Assembly (NCBI RefSeq): GCF_000247815.1
Contig: NC_021673.1
Location: forward strand, 106,159,174 to 106,223,173
Length of the DNA stretch: 64,000 nt
Reading direction: 5' to 3'
From: Ficedula albicollis
Taxonomy: Eukaryota; Chordata; Aves; Passeriformes; Muscicapidae
Shown here: positions 12,301 to 25,721 of the stretch, piece after piece
How the letters are laid out: each line of letters opens with the position of its first letter
Numbering within the stretch: the stretch's first letter is position 1
Made by a program: the position numbers and the translations under genes
Notes under the pieces: model-generated
What the model saw: only the letters and a program-made list of their open reading frames with translations
What the model was told of the DNA's origin: nothing
The model's database searches: none

Positions 12301-14755
12301 CTGATTAGCAACTTCCCGTAGATCCCTGTCAGTCACTAGTTGCTATAGTGGTTCCTAGACTTAGTCACACTGGTGTCTTTGCAATGAGGATCAACAGCTT
12401 GTTTTAGTACAAAATACCCATTTTCACTATTGTGACAACAGTGAAGACCATGAATTTATTTGCCTTTGACAGGAAAAGTACACATTGAATGTAGGTTTTA
12501 TATGCTAATCACCTCATTTCTACTAGAAAAACAAACCTTTGACATTCATAGCTGACTGGCTTGCAAGAATCTAGATAAATACCTGATATATCTGTATTAG
12601 TCATTTAATGGTGTATGTTTTATGCCACTGTGATAGCCTGTCTATTTTTATCAGATGTCAGTGTGTGTGAATGTTTGACCTGTTTCTCATACCTGCTTCC
12701 TTTTGTTATCCAGAGATAGTAGAAGACACTCATATCACATTGATTATTTGCAATTGATAGAAAGTAGTGACTGTAATACTTTCATTTTAAGAAATCTTCT
12801 GTGAAGAAAGCAAGCAAAATAGAGTTGCAAACTTAAGTGCAGCAGTAAGGTACCTAAAAGAGAGCAGCCCAGATAAGTACCTGTTAACCTCATTCCCATA
12901 TTTGGTGTGTCTTCCTTTCCATTCCCTTTTGCTGTTTCCCCAGACAAAGCAGTCTGGAAATGCATTGCAAGTTCTACTTTAAAAAAAATATATTAAGGTC
13001 AAAAAGTTCATCATCCCCCAGACTGAGAAGGTTAAAATGCAACATCTAAATTTGGGTATGAGGTATATGCTTAAACACAGCCTATATGACATTTATTAAA
13101 TGATTCTATTTAATATATTATTTTGCTTGCACAGTGTACAGACGTAATATCCTGTTTGTTTTCTTTCTGGGAGAAGAAAATGTCCATTGGCAGTTCTGAA
13201 TTCACAGCAGGCTCTCCAACTGATGTGCTGTACCTTATCGAGTCAGACTCTGTCCTACACCACAGGAAAGTAATGAGCACTCTAATTGCACTGTATATTA
13301 TTACTCACTGAAGCAGATCAGAATTTTTAAAAAGTTGACTGTGAGTTTGTGTGCAGATCAGGAGAGTGGAAGAGCAGACAATCACAGTTTAGTACTTCTT
13401 TTAGTAGAGCCAAGATCTTTGCATGCAAATCTGCATATTGCCAGTCACACTCCTAAGAGGATTGAAAAAATCTCTTTGTGTCAAAATTTTGCTGACACAT
13501 TACTGCTAGAATCTTGCAGACTTTGTAATGTATTTAGACATGACTCAGAGGTTAATTATGTGTTAGGTTACCTTAGTGACTACAGATTTTGTGACACTCC
13601 TGGTGGTGAATCAACTTACTTTTAGCCACAGAGATGAAGAAAGTAAAGCCAACCCCAAAACCTTTAGGCGTGTACTGTCCTGGTGCTGACCACCACAGTT
13701 GCTCACCAAAAGCACATGGATGGAAACTGTAGTCAAATGTAAATTTGAAACCTGTCGCCACAAATATATGCAAACTAAAAAGTGTTGGTTTTAGACAGAA
13801 AAAAAAAAAAAACATCGATTTTTAGGATGCCATTGATGGGATGCCTCTCTTCTTCTTGTTTTTCTCTATGCATACCATTCACAAGGGCCTCCTCACAGAT
13901 CAGCTAAAGCTTAATTATGGGGTTTTTTTCCCAGTTACTCCCACTTATTGATCTCCCTGTCCACTTGGAATGAGTTGACTGGCCAATGCTTTTCTCTTTA
14001 TGACTCCCTGCCCACAGTTGAAGATTAAATTATATTGTAAATATCACTTGCCTGGTGTGATTGCTGATATAGAAGCAAAAATTAGATGATCTCCTGAGAG
14101 TTTTACCCAAGGCACTGAATTATTCATATTACATGCCAAAATGTATTAGGAAGATAATTTGAGACCTCATTTTCTTTTGAACACCTTTAATAAAATATGT
14201 GGATAGATGAATTTTAGAATATGTATCCTTTTATTGACGTCTAGATTTTCATTAATGTGATGCAATGTAACAAAAAGGCCACACATAATGGCTGCAAAAT
14301 ATCAAGACCTTTGCAATAAAGTAATGTCCTGCATGAGGAGCATGTGGAAGTTTGATTCTCAGCATAATCGTATTTTCCGTTTGTTTGTAAATTTTGAGAA
14401 TTGAGGGAAGGAATTTCACTGAGAACATTCCATAGTGTGGGATTAAATAAATAGGCAAATTCTGAGAACCTTGGGAGTTTAGTATGGAAATCTGTTTACC
14501 ACAGAGCATAAAATGCAGAGCACAACTACGAACAGTACTGCTCAGAAGCATCTTTGGTTCAATTTGTGCACGTGACTAAATGTCCTCCTCACTCAGAGCT
14601 GCACATGCACATAAACACGTTATGTGTTTACATTGCCTTCCACCTCTGTCCCAGTGCTTCAATTTCTGGGCCTACAAACACTGAAGATTCAGAAGTGTCG
14701 TCTCTGACTCACTGAATGGTATTTTAGAAGATCCCCATTAACCAAACAATTTAAA
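6315..14755. other. Intronic DNA, 8.4 kb with little recognisable content
   Basis: AT-rich, with no retroelement I can name. It contains an 18-base A run (10017-10034), a 14-base A run (13799-13812) and a 9-bp-arm inverted repeat at 7867-7890. Open frames are short and without familiar motifs. Confidence 0.55.
10017..10034. repeat. Poly-A run (18)
   Basis: Uninterrupted A homopolymer. It could be slippage or an old retroposon tail; no retroposon body is visible next to it. Confidence 0.9.
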
Positions 14756-14877
14756 AAAAAATAACATCCCTCACTCCTCAGTTTCTGAACAGATTATAAT
14801 ATAATATTATAGCATAAAAAAATAACATCCCTCACTCCTCAGCTTCTGAACAGATTATAATATAATATTATAGCAGA
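14756..14877. repeat. 61-bp direct tandem duplication
   Basis: ATAACATCCCTCACTCC starts at 14761 and again at 14822. Each copy ends in the AT-rich palindrome-like TATAATATAATATTATA. One substitution is visible. Confidence 0.9.
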
Positions 14878-14984
14878 TAATATTAGACCCAAGGTGCTGT
14901 GGCCCTGATTATGCCCAATTAGGATGTCTCTGTTGGTGACTTCTCTGTTGGAGAAGACTTTCCATGGTTGAGGAGGATTGAGTT

Positions 14985-15216
14985 AGAGACCATGGATTCA
15001 AACTTGACATGCAGAAGTCTGTGGGCCCTGATGGGATGTAATGCACTCACGAGTGTTGAGGGAGCTGGTGGACATCGTTGTTAGACCACTCTCAATCATC
15101 CTAGAAAGGTCATTGCAGTCAGGAGAGGTACCTGAGGCCTCGAGCAAAGCAAATGTTATCCCTGCCTTCAACAGGGGGCAAGAAGGAGGACCCAGGCAAG
15201 CACAAATCCATCAGCC
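14985..15216 (+). mobile_element. CR1 LINE fragment, reverse-transcriptase region
   Basis: Translation gives a recognisable CR1 ORF2 stretch: VLRELVDIVVRPLSII at about 15051-15098, then SGEVPE, then in a second frame KKEDPGKHKSISL. The change of frame near 15150-15180 shows a disrupted, non-functional copy. It ends where an inverted ERVL LTR begins. Confidence 0.8.
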
Positions 15217-15595
15217 TGTGGGGTTTCACCTTGGCAGGATGTCAGGTGCCCACCAAAGTCATTTTCTCACTGCCCTCCATGACTGGACTGGGGAGAGAAA
15301 CACAAAAGTCTCATGAGTTGAGACAAGGACAGGGAGAGATCACAAACCAATTACCATCATGGGTAACAGTCAAAACAGATTCAACTCGGGGAAACTAATT
15401 GAATTTATTACCAGTCAAAATCAGAGAAGGATAATGAGAAGTAAAACACCATCCTCCCACCCCTCCCTCCTTTCTGAGCTCTGCCTCTTCCCCCCAAGTG
15501 GGACTGGGAGACAGGGAGTGCTGCTGCTCAAGAAGAGGAGCCCTTCCTCTGCTCCAGCATATTCTGCATCCTGCAGTCTTGTTGGACGGGCTCTG
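15217..15595 (-). mobile_element. Truncated ERVL LTR, inverted
   Basis: The left edge TGTGGGGTTTCACC corresponds to the reverse complement of the LTR 3' end seen at 3741 and 6314. Internal text (ATGTCAGGTGCCCACCAAAG, then TTGAATTTATTACCAGTCAAA) is the reverse complement of the tail of the LTR at 6000-6300. It is therefore the same LTR family in opposite orientation. The far end is lost by about 15595, so no target duplication can be checked. Confidence 0.75.
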
Positions 15596-18500
15596 GGGCA
15601 TGTCAGTAAATCTTTTATAAGACAGAAGGTTGAACTTATATCTAAGGGAAAGAATATGTTTCTCAAAAATGTGTTTTATGAGTAAATTTGGAACACATGA
15701 GTAGACATTATAGTTAAATGAAATTAGTAAAAAATAAAGTGATTTCTGCATTGGGTTATGTTATTTTGCATTTATTTTCATTTTCATTACATAGGATTTA
15801 AATAGGCATTTTTCTAGCCACTAGGTTATTCCAGGAAATTGTTATGCATTAGGGACACCACATTAGGGACAAGGATGAATATATTTGTATCCTTCTTACC
15901 CAAGGCATCCTCAAGAAAGCAAAAGCAAATGTAACATGAATGTTGAAAGTAGTAAGCATTCTTCAGCCTTACAATGCTGTATCTCTTTAACATCTCCTTT
16001 ATGCTTATGCCATCAAGTAGTTTTGGTCTGCTGTTTATAGAATTGCTATTTGCACTGTTTATTAATGTGTTCATCAATAGTCTTGCCCTATTTCATCAAT
16101 AATTAAATGTTCCTGTTTTGGCCAAAAAATTCCAATAAAATAAAAGCCTTAATTGGCTTCCTCTCAGCTAATCATGGCATGATCAGATAGCCCTGTCTCC
16201 AGCTGGTAATTTCACTGAACATTGATGTATAGGTTTAGCCAACACAATTATGGAAAACTCTGCATATTCTTTGAAAAATACTGATGAAATCAGAGACCGT
16301 AGGATAGAAATTTTTCTAGACATATATTAACGTATTAAACAGGATTGAGGTGTGAGAGTGATTTAGGTCTTGTATTTGGAGTGATTTTGTGCAGAAGAAT
16401 TGTCCATTAAATAGTTAAGAAAAGCAACACATCTTTCTTCAGTGTTGTTGAGCATAGTATACTTATTCTTTCCTTCCTGAAAGTTTTACTGTGGTACATG
16501 ATTGGGTTTTTTCCTAATTCATTGCACTTGCAGTGCTGTGGCAGCAGTAATACAGTTAAGGTAAAATGAAGCTATATTCTAGTAAATGCTTTTGTGAGAC
16601 TTTTTAATCACAATTGTCGTGATAAAAGAAATGTTTTCCATTCTATTGCACCAGAAAAAAAAAGAAAACCCTCTCTTAATGCATCCAGCAGTCTAGGAGT
16701 TGGGAATAAATTACCACCACTCCTTTTTGTAACTCAAGTTTGTTTCTCCTCCCTTTTGGTTTTGGCTTGATTTTTCTATCACTTTCTGGGGTTTGCTTCT
16801 TTGTTTGTTTATTCTTTTTTCCCTCCTCTTTTAAAACTGATTTTTCATAACCCTATCATCTTTTGCTTTCACAAGCATTTTCTGTTATTCTCCTTATCAG
16901 TTCATCTGATTCCTTTTGGGAAGATTATCCTATCTATCTTCTGCTTTTTTCTCCAGTACTTCCCCATAAAAGATCCATTGACAGCTCAGACTCAAAATAC
17001 ATGCATTTTTTTCTCCTAAACATTTCCATCCTACTTGCCATCCAAGCTCATATAGCAGTGCTTAGCCAGTCTTCCTCCACAATTTTTTTAAAAGCCTGTC
17101 GCTTTCTCTCTATACAGACAAATGTCACTTTTCATAAGCTTTTTCACTTTTTACCACTTCTTGCACATCCTCCTTAGCATCCATATTGCCAGTCCATCCA
17201 AAACACAGCTGGTAACGTGGCTGTTCTCATTGGTCAAACCACAGCTACCTCTTTTAAGCTTGTTTTTAGTTTTCCACAATATTCTGCCCAAATCAAGTGT
17301 TTCTTGAGCCCAGCCATTTTGCTCTATCAGTATATTAAGGTTGCATTTTCTTAATAATTCCATTACATCCCCTGTGCCTGTCATGACTTCACTATCCTGC
17401 AAATTATTGGTCCTTTTGGTTCTTTGCCTACATACACTGTTTCTTCCATAGTCTATGAAAATTTCATAGCTATTCAGATAGGGAAAAATGAAAATAAATC
17501 ACTGATTTAGGGCATGTCCCAGTTAATTCTACTCTTTCATATCTTTCTCCTCTCTTTGAGGCAAGGTTTAAATTTTTTTTATCTTATGTAGCACACTAGT
17601 CTATTTTTAGCTTTAAGAGAATTTATCAATCATCCTAAGGACTGTTGCATGATTGAAAATGGATTTAAGTAAAAAAAAAAACTGTCTGGAGTTTTATTTT
17701 CATAAGCCTTGATGTGTAAAAGATACACATAAATAGCAAAAACTGGACTATATTTTATTTTGTCCCCATATCCTTTAGAAGTGGCATCCTCTTTAGAGAA
17801 GAACTCTGCTTGATGGGGCATCTTTGTTCAAGTCACATTTTCAATTACCTAAGTCATTAATCTACTGCTACATCCCTTTGGATGTTTCTCGATTACACAG
17901 AGTAATAGATCATATTTTTAAAACTATGGTAGAGATGTAAAATTCTCTTTAGAAGTGCTAAGGATTGTCACTGTAGTATAATTGACAAGTACAGCTCACT
18001 GAATATATTATTTTCCTGCTCCTAAAGGTGCCTTTAGCCATTCTCCTTTTTAAGTAAATCAGTCAGCTTATCAATTTGGAATATTTCAAGAGCCTTTTGT
18101 GGTATTTTGAAAACTTTTTCTTCAATTCAAGATCTCCTGAGAAGGAACATTTTCTGCATTGCAGGGATCCAGTGAGGGGGAATAAAAAGCAGGACATTCA
18201 GATTATCTTTTAAGCATATTGAAAAAAAAAGCTCCGCTTGGGCTTGCCACCGATTCATAAGAAAATATAGAATAAGTTCTGATTAAGTGCAGAGTATGCT
18301 TTTCCAGACTGACATTAATTTAATGCTATTTTAGAAAACTTCATTGTTACCAATTTGCTACTGAGTACAATGTCCACAACCTGTTAAAACATGAACTTCA
18401 GCTGAGAGAATGCTGGAGGACCATAGTGGAAATCTGTTTGTTATGCATGTTTATCCTTACTCCAAGAAAGATCTCAAGAGCTACATTTCCAAAAGTATTA

Positions 18501-19644
18501 TGTAATTAGCCCTACCAGAAAGGAAAAAAGTAGCTGAGTGACTCCCATTTCAGTACAGTATAAGAAAACATCCTCTAAGGAGTCCTCTGCCCTTCAGCTT
18601 CTCAGATGGAACCATGAGACTGCTTTGCCACACCTGAAACCTCATAATTTACATGTTAGTAGCTCATAGGTTGCATCCAGACTTTTGCTGGAGTTGAGGA
18701 CTGAAATGGGGGTATCTGACCTCAAACAGAGTGATTATATCACTTGGGATGAAAATTTTCATTTTCAGCTTGTTGTAATCCATATTTTACATCATTGAGT
18801 CACTTCAGGGACAAATAACTGCAATCACAAATTAAGTGTTATTGTTATTAACTGTTATTATTGTGTGCAAGGATTGGCTATCCCAGTTCTTTTAGTGGTA
18901 GGAGTATATAGAGATATTTGAACACTGCTTAGTATAGTGAAAAAATATTGAGAAATAAATCAAGCCACGCATTAGCAGAAGAAGATGGTTTTTTTTAGTG
19001 AGTGGGAGCCAGGAAATAGTAAATATAAACCACAGCTATGTATGTTGTTAAATAGTTGGTTTGGCTTCGTTTTGACAGTTAGTGTAACTTATTGTTATTT
19101 TATTCTTTATTTGTAAAAAACTTAAGGAAATGTTTTGCTGTTGTCTTGAGATGCTTACAGTCGGAGGCAGACAACATGGAGATTGTGTAAAGATATTCAC
19201 TGAAGTTAGAGCAAAGTTTCCCATCAATTGTACTATGCTTTGTGTTTGGCCCAAAGAAGCTCAGGAAGTGCTCCATTAAAGAAAAGATCTTTTTTAATGT
19301 GTCCATTTGGTCTTGAATATATGCAGATGAGAGAATATGCCATGAGGCATCCTGGGAGGTCCCTGTCCATTAATGTTTTCAGGACTGAGGCTTTAGAGTA
19401 GTGGTAGCGATACCTTGCTTTCCATATCAGAAAAATTTTCTTGCGTCTGTTTGCAGCTAGTGGAACAAGATCATTTTTCTTGTGTGTTGCTTAGGTATCC
19501 TTATCACCATGTTGGACATGGGAAGGATTAAAGGATAAGAAGAGTCTGAGAATGTTTATTCCAATTACTTTTACAGTAAGAAACAAAGATTGCTAAGCGT
19601 GCACGTGCTGCCTGTTCTCTCAGCTTGAGTATCTCATGGCTTCT
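15596..19644. other. Intronic DNA, nothing recognised
   Basis: AT-rich and pyrimidine-rich in places (16740-17180). I see no repeat family or exon that I can support. Confidence 0.55.
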
Positions 19645-19664
19645 GTTGTATTTCTTTCTTTCAG
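19645..19664 (+). promoter_or_regulatory. DLGAP1: Splice acceptor of the first DLGAP1 coding exon
   Basis: The pyrimidine tract TTTCTTTCTTTCAG ends at 19664, giving a strong 3' splice site before GCCTTTC. An in-frame TGA at 19674-19676 follows inside the exon, so the exon enters as 5'UTR. Confidence 0.8.
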
Positions 19665-19736
19665 GCCTTTCTCTGAGCTCTGCCTGCCGCACAGCCATAC
19701 GTGTTAGATGACTTTGGGACTCGCTTCTCGTCAGCG
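19665..19736 (+). other. DLGAP1: DLGAP1 5'UTR portion of the first coding exon
   Basis: These 72 bases lie between the acceptor and the start codon. The main frame has TGA at 19674-19676 and no ATG before 19737. A GTG at 19701 is in frame but is not a plausible vertebrate start. A separate uORF begins at 19708. Confidence 0.75.
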
Positions 19737-19740
19737 ATGA
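19708..19740 (+). promoter_or_regulatory. DLGAP1: uORF overlapping the DLGAP1 start codon (ATGA)
   Basis: An ATG at 19708 opens a 10-codon frame (MTLGLASRQR) that ends at TGA 19738-19740. The stop overlaps the DLGAP1 ATG (19737-19739) as ATGA. The uORF start context is weak (T at -3, A at +4), so scanning ribosomes could leak past it or terminate and restart at the main ATG. Confidence 0.7.
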
Positions 19741-20690
19741 AGGGATTATCCGGCAGCCGCAGTCACCATCACGGGGTGGCCTGTGACCCTGCCTGTGACA
19801 GCCTGCCACACCACCAGGACAGGAAGCCATATTTGTTAAACCCGGTGGACCCCCACCCCGCAGACCACCCTTACTACACTCAAAGGAACTCTTTCCAGGC
19901 CGAGTGCATGGTGCCCTACAATGATCAGATTGCCAGCAGCACGTTCCCCCGGAGGCACTACAGCTCCCACCACGAACTCAAGGACGAGTGCGCTCTGGTT
20001 CCCCACGGAACTGCCAACAAGACCAACCGCATTCCTGCCAACCTTTTGGACCAGTTTGAGCGGCAGCTGCCCCTGAACCGGGACGGCTACCACACTCTGC
20101 AGTACAAGCGCACTGCCATGGAGCACCGCAGCGACAGCCCGGGCAGGATCCGGCACCTGGTTCATTCTGTCCAAAAGCTCTTCACCAAGTCCCACTCGCT
20201 GGAAGGACCGTCCAAGGGCAGCGTCAACGGGGGGAAAGCGAGCCCGGAGGAGTCACAGACGATGAGGTATGGGAAGCGCAGCAAGAGTAAAGAAAGGCGA
20301 TCAGAAGGTAAGCCCAGGTCCAGTGCATCAGGATGGTGGAGTTCAGATGACAACTTGGACAATGATGTTTGCATTTATCATGGTCCCAGTGGGGTCATGA
20401 CCATGGGAAGATGCCCTGACCGCTCTTCTTCCCAATACTTTATGGAAGCCTATAACACTATTAGCGAACATACTGTGAAGTCCTCCAGAAGCAATAATGA
20501 TGTCAAATGCTCTACCTGTGCAAACCTGCCTGTGAATTTGGACTCCCAGTTAATGAAGAAAAGCTCTTGGTCCTCTACATTAACCGTGAGCAGAGCCCGT
20601 GAAGTTTACCAGAAAGCATCAGTTAACATGGACCAGACAGTGGTGAAGGCAGAGACGTGTCAGCAGGAACGGTCATGTCAGTACCTCCAG
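19737..20690 (+). CDS. DLGAP1: DLGAP1 first coding exon, residues 1-318
   Basis: Encodes the N-terminal part of DLGAP1 (GKAP/SAPAP1), a scaffold that links PSD-95 family proteins to Shank in the postsynaptic density of excitatory synapses. Family recognition comes from MKGLSGSRSHHHG at the start, RIPANLLDQFERQLPL, SPGRIRHLVHSVQKLF, a basic YGKRSKSKERR stretch (residues 178-188), WWSSDDN (from 200), CIYHGPSGVMTMGRCPD (from 212) and SSTLTVSRAREVYQKAS. The start is fixed by the first in-frame ATG after an upstream TGA, with G at -3. The exon is exactly 318 codons (phase 0) and ends CTCCAG before donor GTACAG. It lacks signal peptide and membrane segments, as expected for a cytosolic scaffold. 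It is intact, with no frameshift or internal stop, and more GC-rich than the flanking introns. DLGAP2-4 are the alternatives; the N-terminus matches DLGAP1 as I know it. Confidence 0.95.
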
Positions 20691-20696
20691 GTACAG
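20691..20696 (+). promoter_or_regulatory. DLGAP1: Splice donor after residue 318 of DLGAP1
   Basis: CAG followed by GTACAG. Splicing here gives QYLQ then VPQDEW from the next exon. Reading on instead adds 34 residues and stops at 20793-20795. Confidence 0.88.
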
Positions 20697-20842
20697 TGTG
20701 GAGAACTGGTTGCTGTTAACTGTGCCCTGCCTTGTCTCAAGTGTTTGTGGGGGATGGAGGTTTGCTCTGTCTCAACTTTCCCCAGAGGTCACTGATCACC
20801 AAACAAGGGGTGCTGCTGCTAAAATTAAAAATATATCAGCTC

Positions 20843-20866
20843 TTTTTTTTTTTTTTTTTTTTTTTT
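20843..20866. repeat. Poly-T run (24)
   Basis: Uninterrupted T homopolymer about 150 bases after the donor. No retroposon body is evident beside it. Confidence 0.9.
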
Positions 20867-22734
20867 GGTACAGAATTAAGTATTTCAAAGTAACAGTTAA
20901 TGTTAGAACAGGATTATTTATTTTTTTTCATGTAGGAAAAAAAGACCTTTCTGTGTACCTTTTGAATTTATGAGGCTGTCACAGTAGGGGTATGGGGAAT
21001 TTGATGTTTTAGTGCTTTCATATAGCATTTCAATGTCAATTAACTGAATGTTACCAGGATACAAATTCTTTGATTTCTGTAATTTCAATTTTGCTTTCAT
21101 TTAGTGCTCATTTTTATGAAAGCTTTTAAGACCCTTTTGAGAAACTATGGGGTACCTTAATACTTGCTCCAGCAGGAAAACAACCTACTTTTCTTTTTGC
21201 CATAGAATATAAATTCTCTTAAAACAGTTATTGTAATGTGTCCAGATTTGTTTATCAGGCTATTCCTCTTTTTTTATGGCTCTGAGTCAAAAATAAAAAA
21301 TCAAAAGGGTGAAATTATTGCTTGTTCTGATTATACATTTTAGGAGTACATCACCTACTCCCTCACAAGCTGTTTGCAGTTAATACAGCGTCACTATTTT
21401 TCACCAGTATTGTATCTTTAAATGTCAAGAATCAGATGTCTCCTCTTGGAGCTATCATACTGCCGGTGAATGTTTGTGGCAGGAACATGGATCAGAAAAT
21501 ATGAAAACTGTTTCATCCTTAGGAGAGCTTTGGATAGCTTTTATGCACTTTAAAAGAAGCACTTATGGCACATCTAAGTGTGTGTGTAAGATGGAACAAC
21601 GTCGCACAGAGAAGAGAGAAGACCATGAGGAAAAAAGAGGTTTGCTAAGATGATTCCATTTCATTTTAATGTAGTGGGACTCTTTTCTATTTGTATAGAA
21701 CTGTAGCAAGTTGTCTCATATGGGTGCTTTAATGAGACAGCTTCCACATTCTGTTGTTTAAGTCAGTATGCAGAGAAAGCGTAGGACTGAGGCATCAGCA
21801 TTTAAAAATTGATCTTAAAAGGTTTTATGGAGTGTCATGCAAAATAATTTTGAATGCCAGCCTCTGGGATTCTAAGTCTTAAATGTAAAGGAATGGGTAT
21901 GTATATTTTCTATCAATTCTTTAGGAGAATGGGGTGGGGGAAGAGGGGGCAATACAAATGCTCAGTGTGTTTACAGCTCTGTGTATGGGCTGGGGAGGGA
22001 GAGGGGTTTCAAAATAGCCTCAGGTTGCAACCTTTTGAGATTTTGTGGGTTTTTTATTAAGTATCTTTTGTGTGAATTTTGTGAGTAAGAAGAAATCATA
22101 ACTTTACGCTTGATTGTTGTGGGTACTTTGAACCCTGAGATCTCTTTTGTTGGTATTTTTGTTTACTCCTTCAGCCTTCTCTTGGGTTTAGATAAAATAG
22201 CTGACAATTCAGTATGTGACCAGATGGCTAGAAAAGAGTGAAAAACTGTGCCAGCATCAGCTTTAAACGAACACCTCCGTAGGGACCTTTAGATAATGTT
22301 TAACTGACAGGAATAGACTCCTCAAGTGGAATTAGAGGACATTATCTGTGTCTCTATGAAAATATGTCCAACAATTGTCAAGGGCAAGAATTAATAACTA
22401 AATTCTCAGTGTAGAATAACTACATTCTCACTGTGTTTTCCGTTCTGACTGTTAGTTCTATTTCAGTTTTCACATAATTTTGTTTCATTTTTTCTAATTG
22501 CATGCCACTGTAAAATCAAAGGAAATATAATTGTTTTGTAACTGGTTGTTTTTCTTTTAAAAGGAGAATCTTAACCAGGCATCAGTTAACACTGGAAGCA
22601 ATATTCAAACAGAGTACAGTAGATTTGAAGAAGCAGGTCAGGATTATTCTTCTCTCTTGGCAGCTTGTAGGGATGACAAATGCATATAGGTATTTTAAAA
22701 GTCAGTGTATTTTGAATGCATCCCATTGCTTTTC
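20867..22734. other. Intronic DNA, nothing recognised
   Basis: No repeat family seen. A canonical AATAAA occurs at 21292-21297, the first I noticed after the read-through stop at 20795; its use is unproven. Confidence 0.5.
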
Positions 22735-22875
22735 TCTTCACTATATCACTTATCTTTTTACACTGCAAGCCCTTTGGGGCTTGGACTTTGTTCCTTTTTG
22801 TGTTTCCACAGTGCCCAGCACAATGGGGCACAGAACATAAATGAGGCCTTTTGTCTGTCCTGCAATATAAATACA
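22735..22875 (+). mobile_element. Possible ancient L2/MIR-like LINE or SINE tail
   Basis: The wording GCAAGCCCTTTGGGGCTTGG, then CAGTGCCCAGCACAATGGGG, resembles the conserved tail of vertebrate L2/MIR-type elements. The match is by eye and weak outside these two blocks. Confidence 0.4.
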
Positions 22876-23220
22876 TATTAACAGCAGCAGAGTCCTACTC
22901 TGTTTGTGAGTTGTAGAGTTACTCTGTGTATCTGTTATTTCCCAGGTGCCCTTCTCATTATCATACCAAAAGACTGGTGTCCTGTGTTAAAACAATAGAA
23001 AATTTTTAAAAATTTAAAAAATAAAAAAAGCTGCAAATTCACAACAACACTAGACAACCCTGATAATTTGATTTCATTGATATGATGCTTCTTTGTTGCT
23101 TTCTTTAACTCACTAAATCTTAAATAGATGCTTTTATCAACTCACTTGTTATTTAAGTTGTTTTCTATGGTTCAGGACATAAACTCTGAGGACATAAACT
23201 CTGATCTTTTCAAGAACAGC

Positions 23221-23314
23221 TACTCATTCATTCAATCTCTTCTTATCACAGTACCTGAATTCAATGCTACTTATTCATTCAATCTCTTCTTATCACAGTA
23301 TCTGAATTCAATGA
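23221..23314. repeat. 47-bp direct tandem duplication
   Basis: TACTCATTCATTCAATCTC (23221) recurs at 23268 as TACTTATTCATTCAATCTC. Both copies run to CTGAATTCAATG with two substitutions. A 15-bp duplication (GGACATAAACTCTGA) lies just before, at 23175-23204. Confidence 0.88.

Positions 23315-25721
<2,407 letters not shown>

Larger units (their letters stand above)
1..19664 (+). other. DLGAP1: DLGAP1 intron before the first coding exon (partial)
   Basis: This is the non-coding sequence up to the splice acceptor at 19663-19664. It is assigned as intron because the exon beginning at 19665 has a clear acceptor and already contains 5'UTR, so upstream 5'UTR exons must lie to the left. No open frame here shows recognisable protein homology apart from retroelement remnants. 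The retroelements and duplications are listed separately; the rest is AT-rich, without recognised features. Confidence 0.75.

Noticed and set aside
19701..19736. Upstream extension of DLGAP1 from GTG 19701
   Set aside because: GTG is not a normal vertebrate start, and the first in-frame ATG is at 19737 after a TGA at 19674.
19836..20374. Antisense open frames of 119 and 70 codons
   Set aside because: They are shadows of the GC-rich DLGAP1 coding exon.
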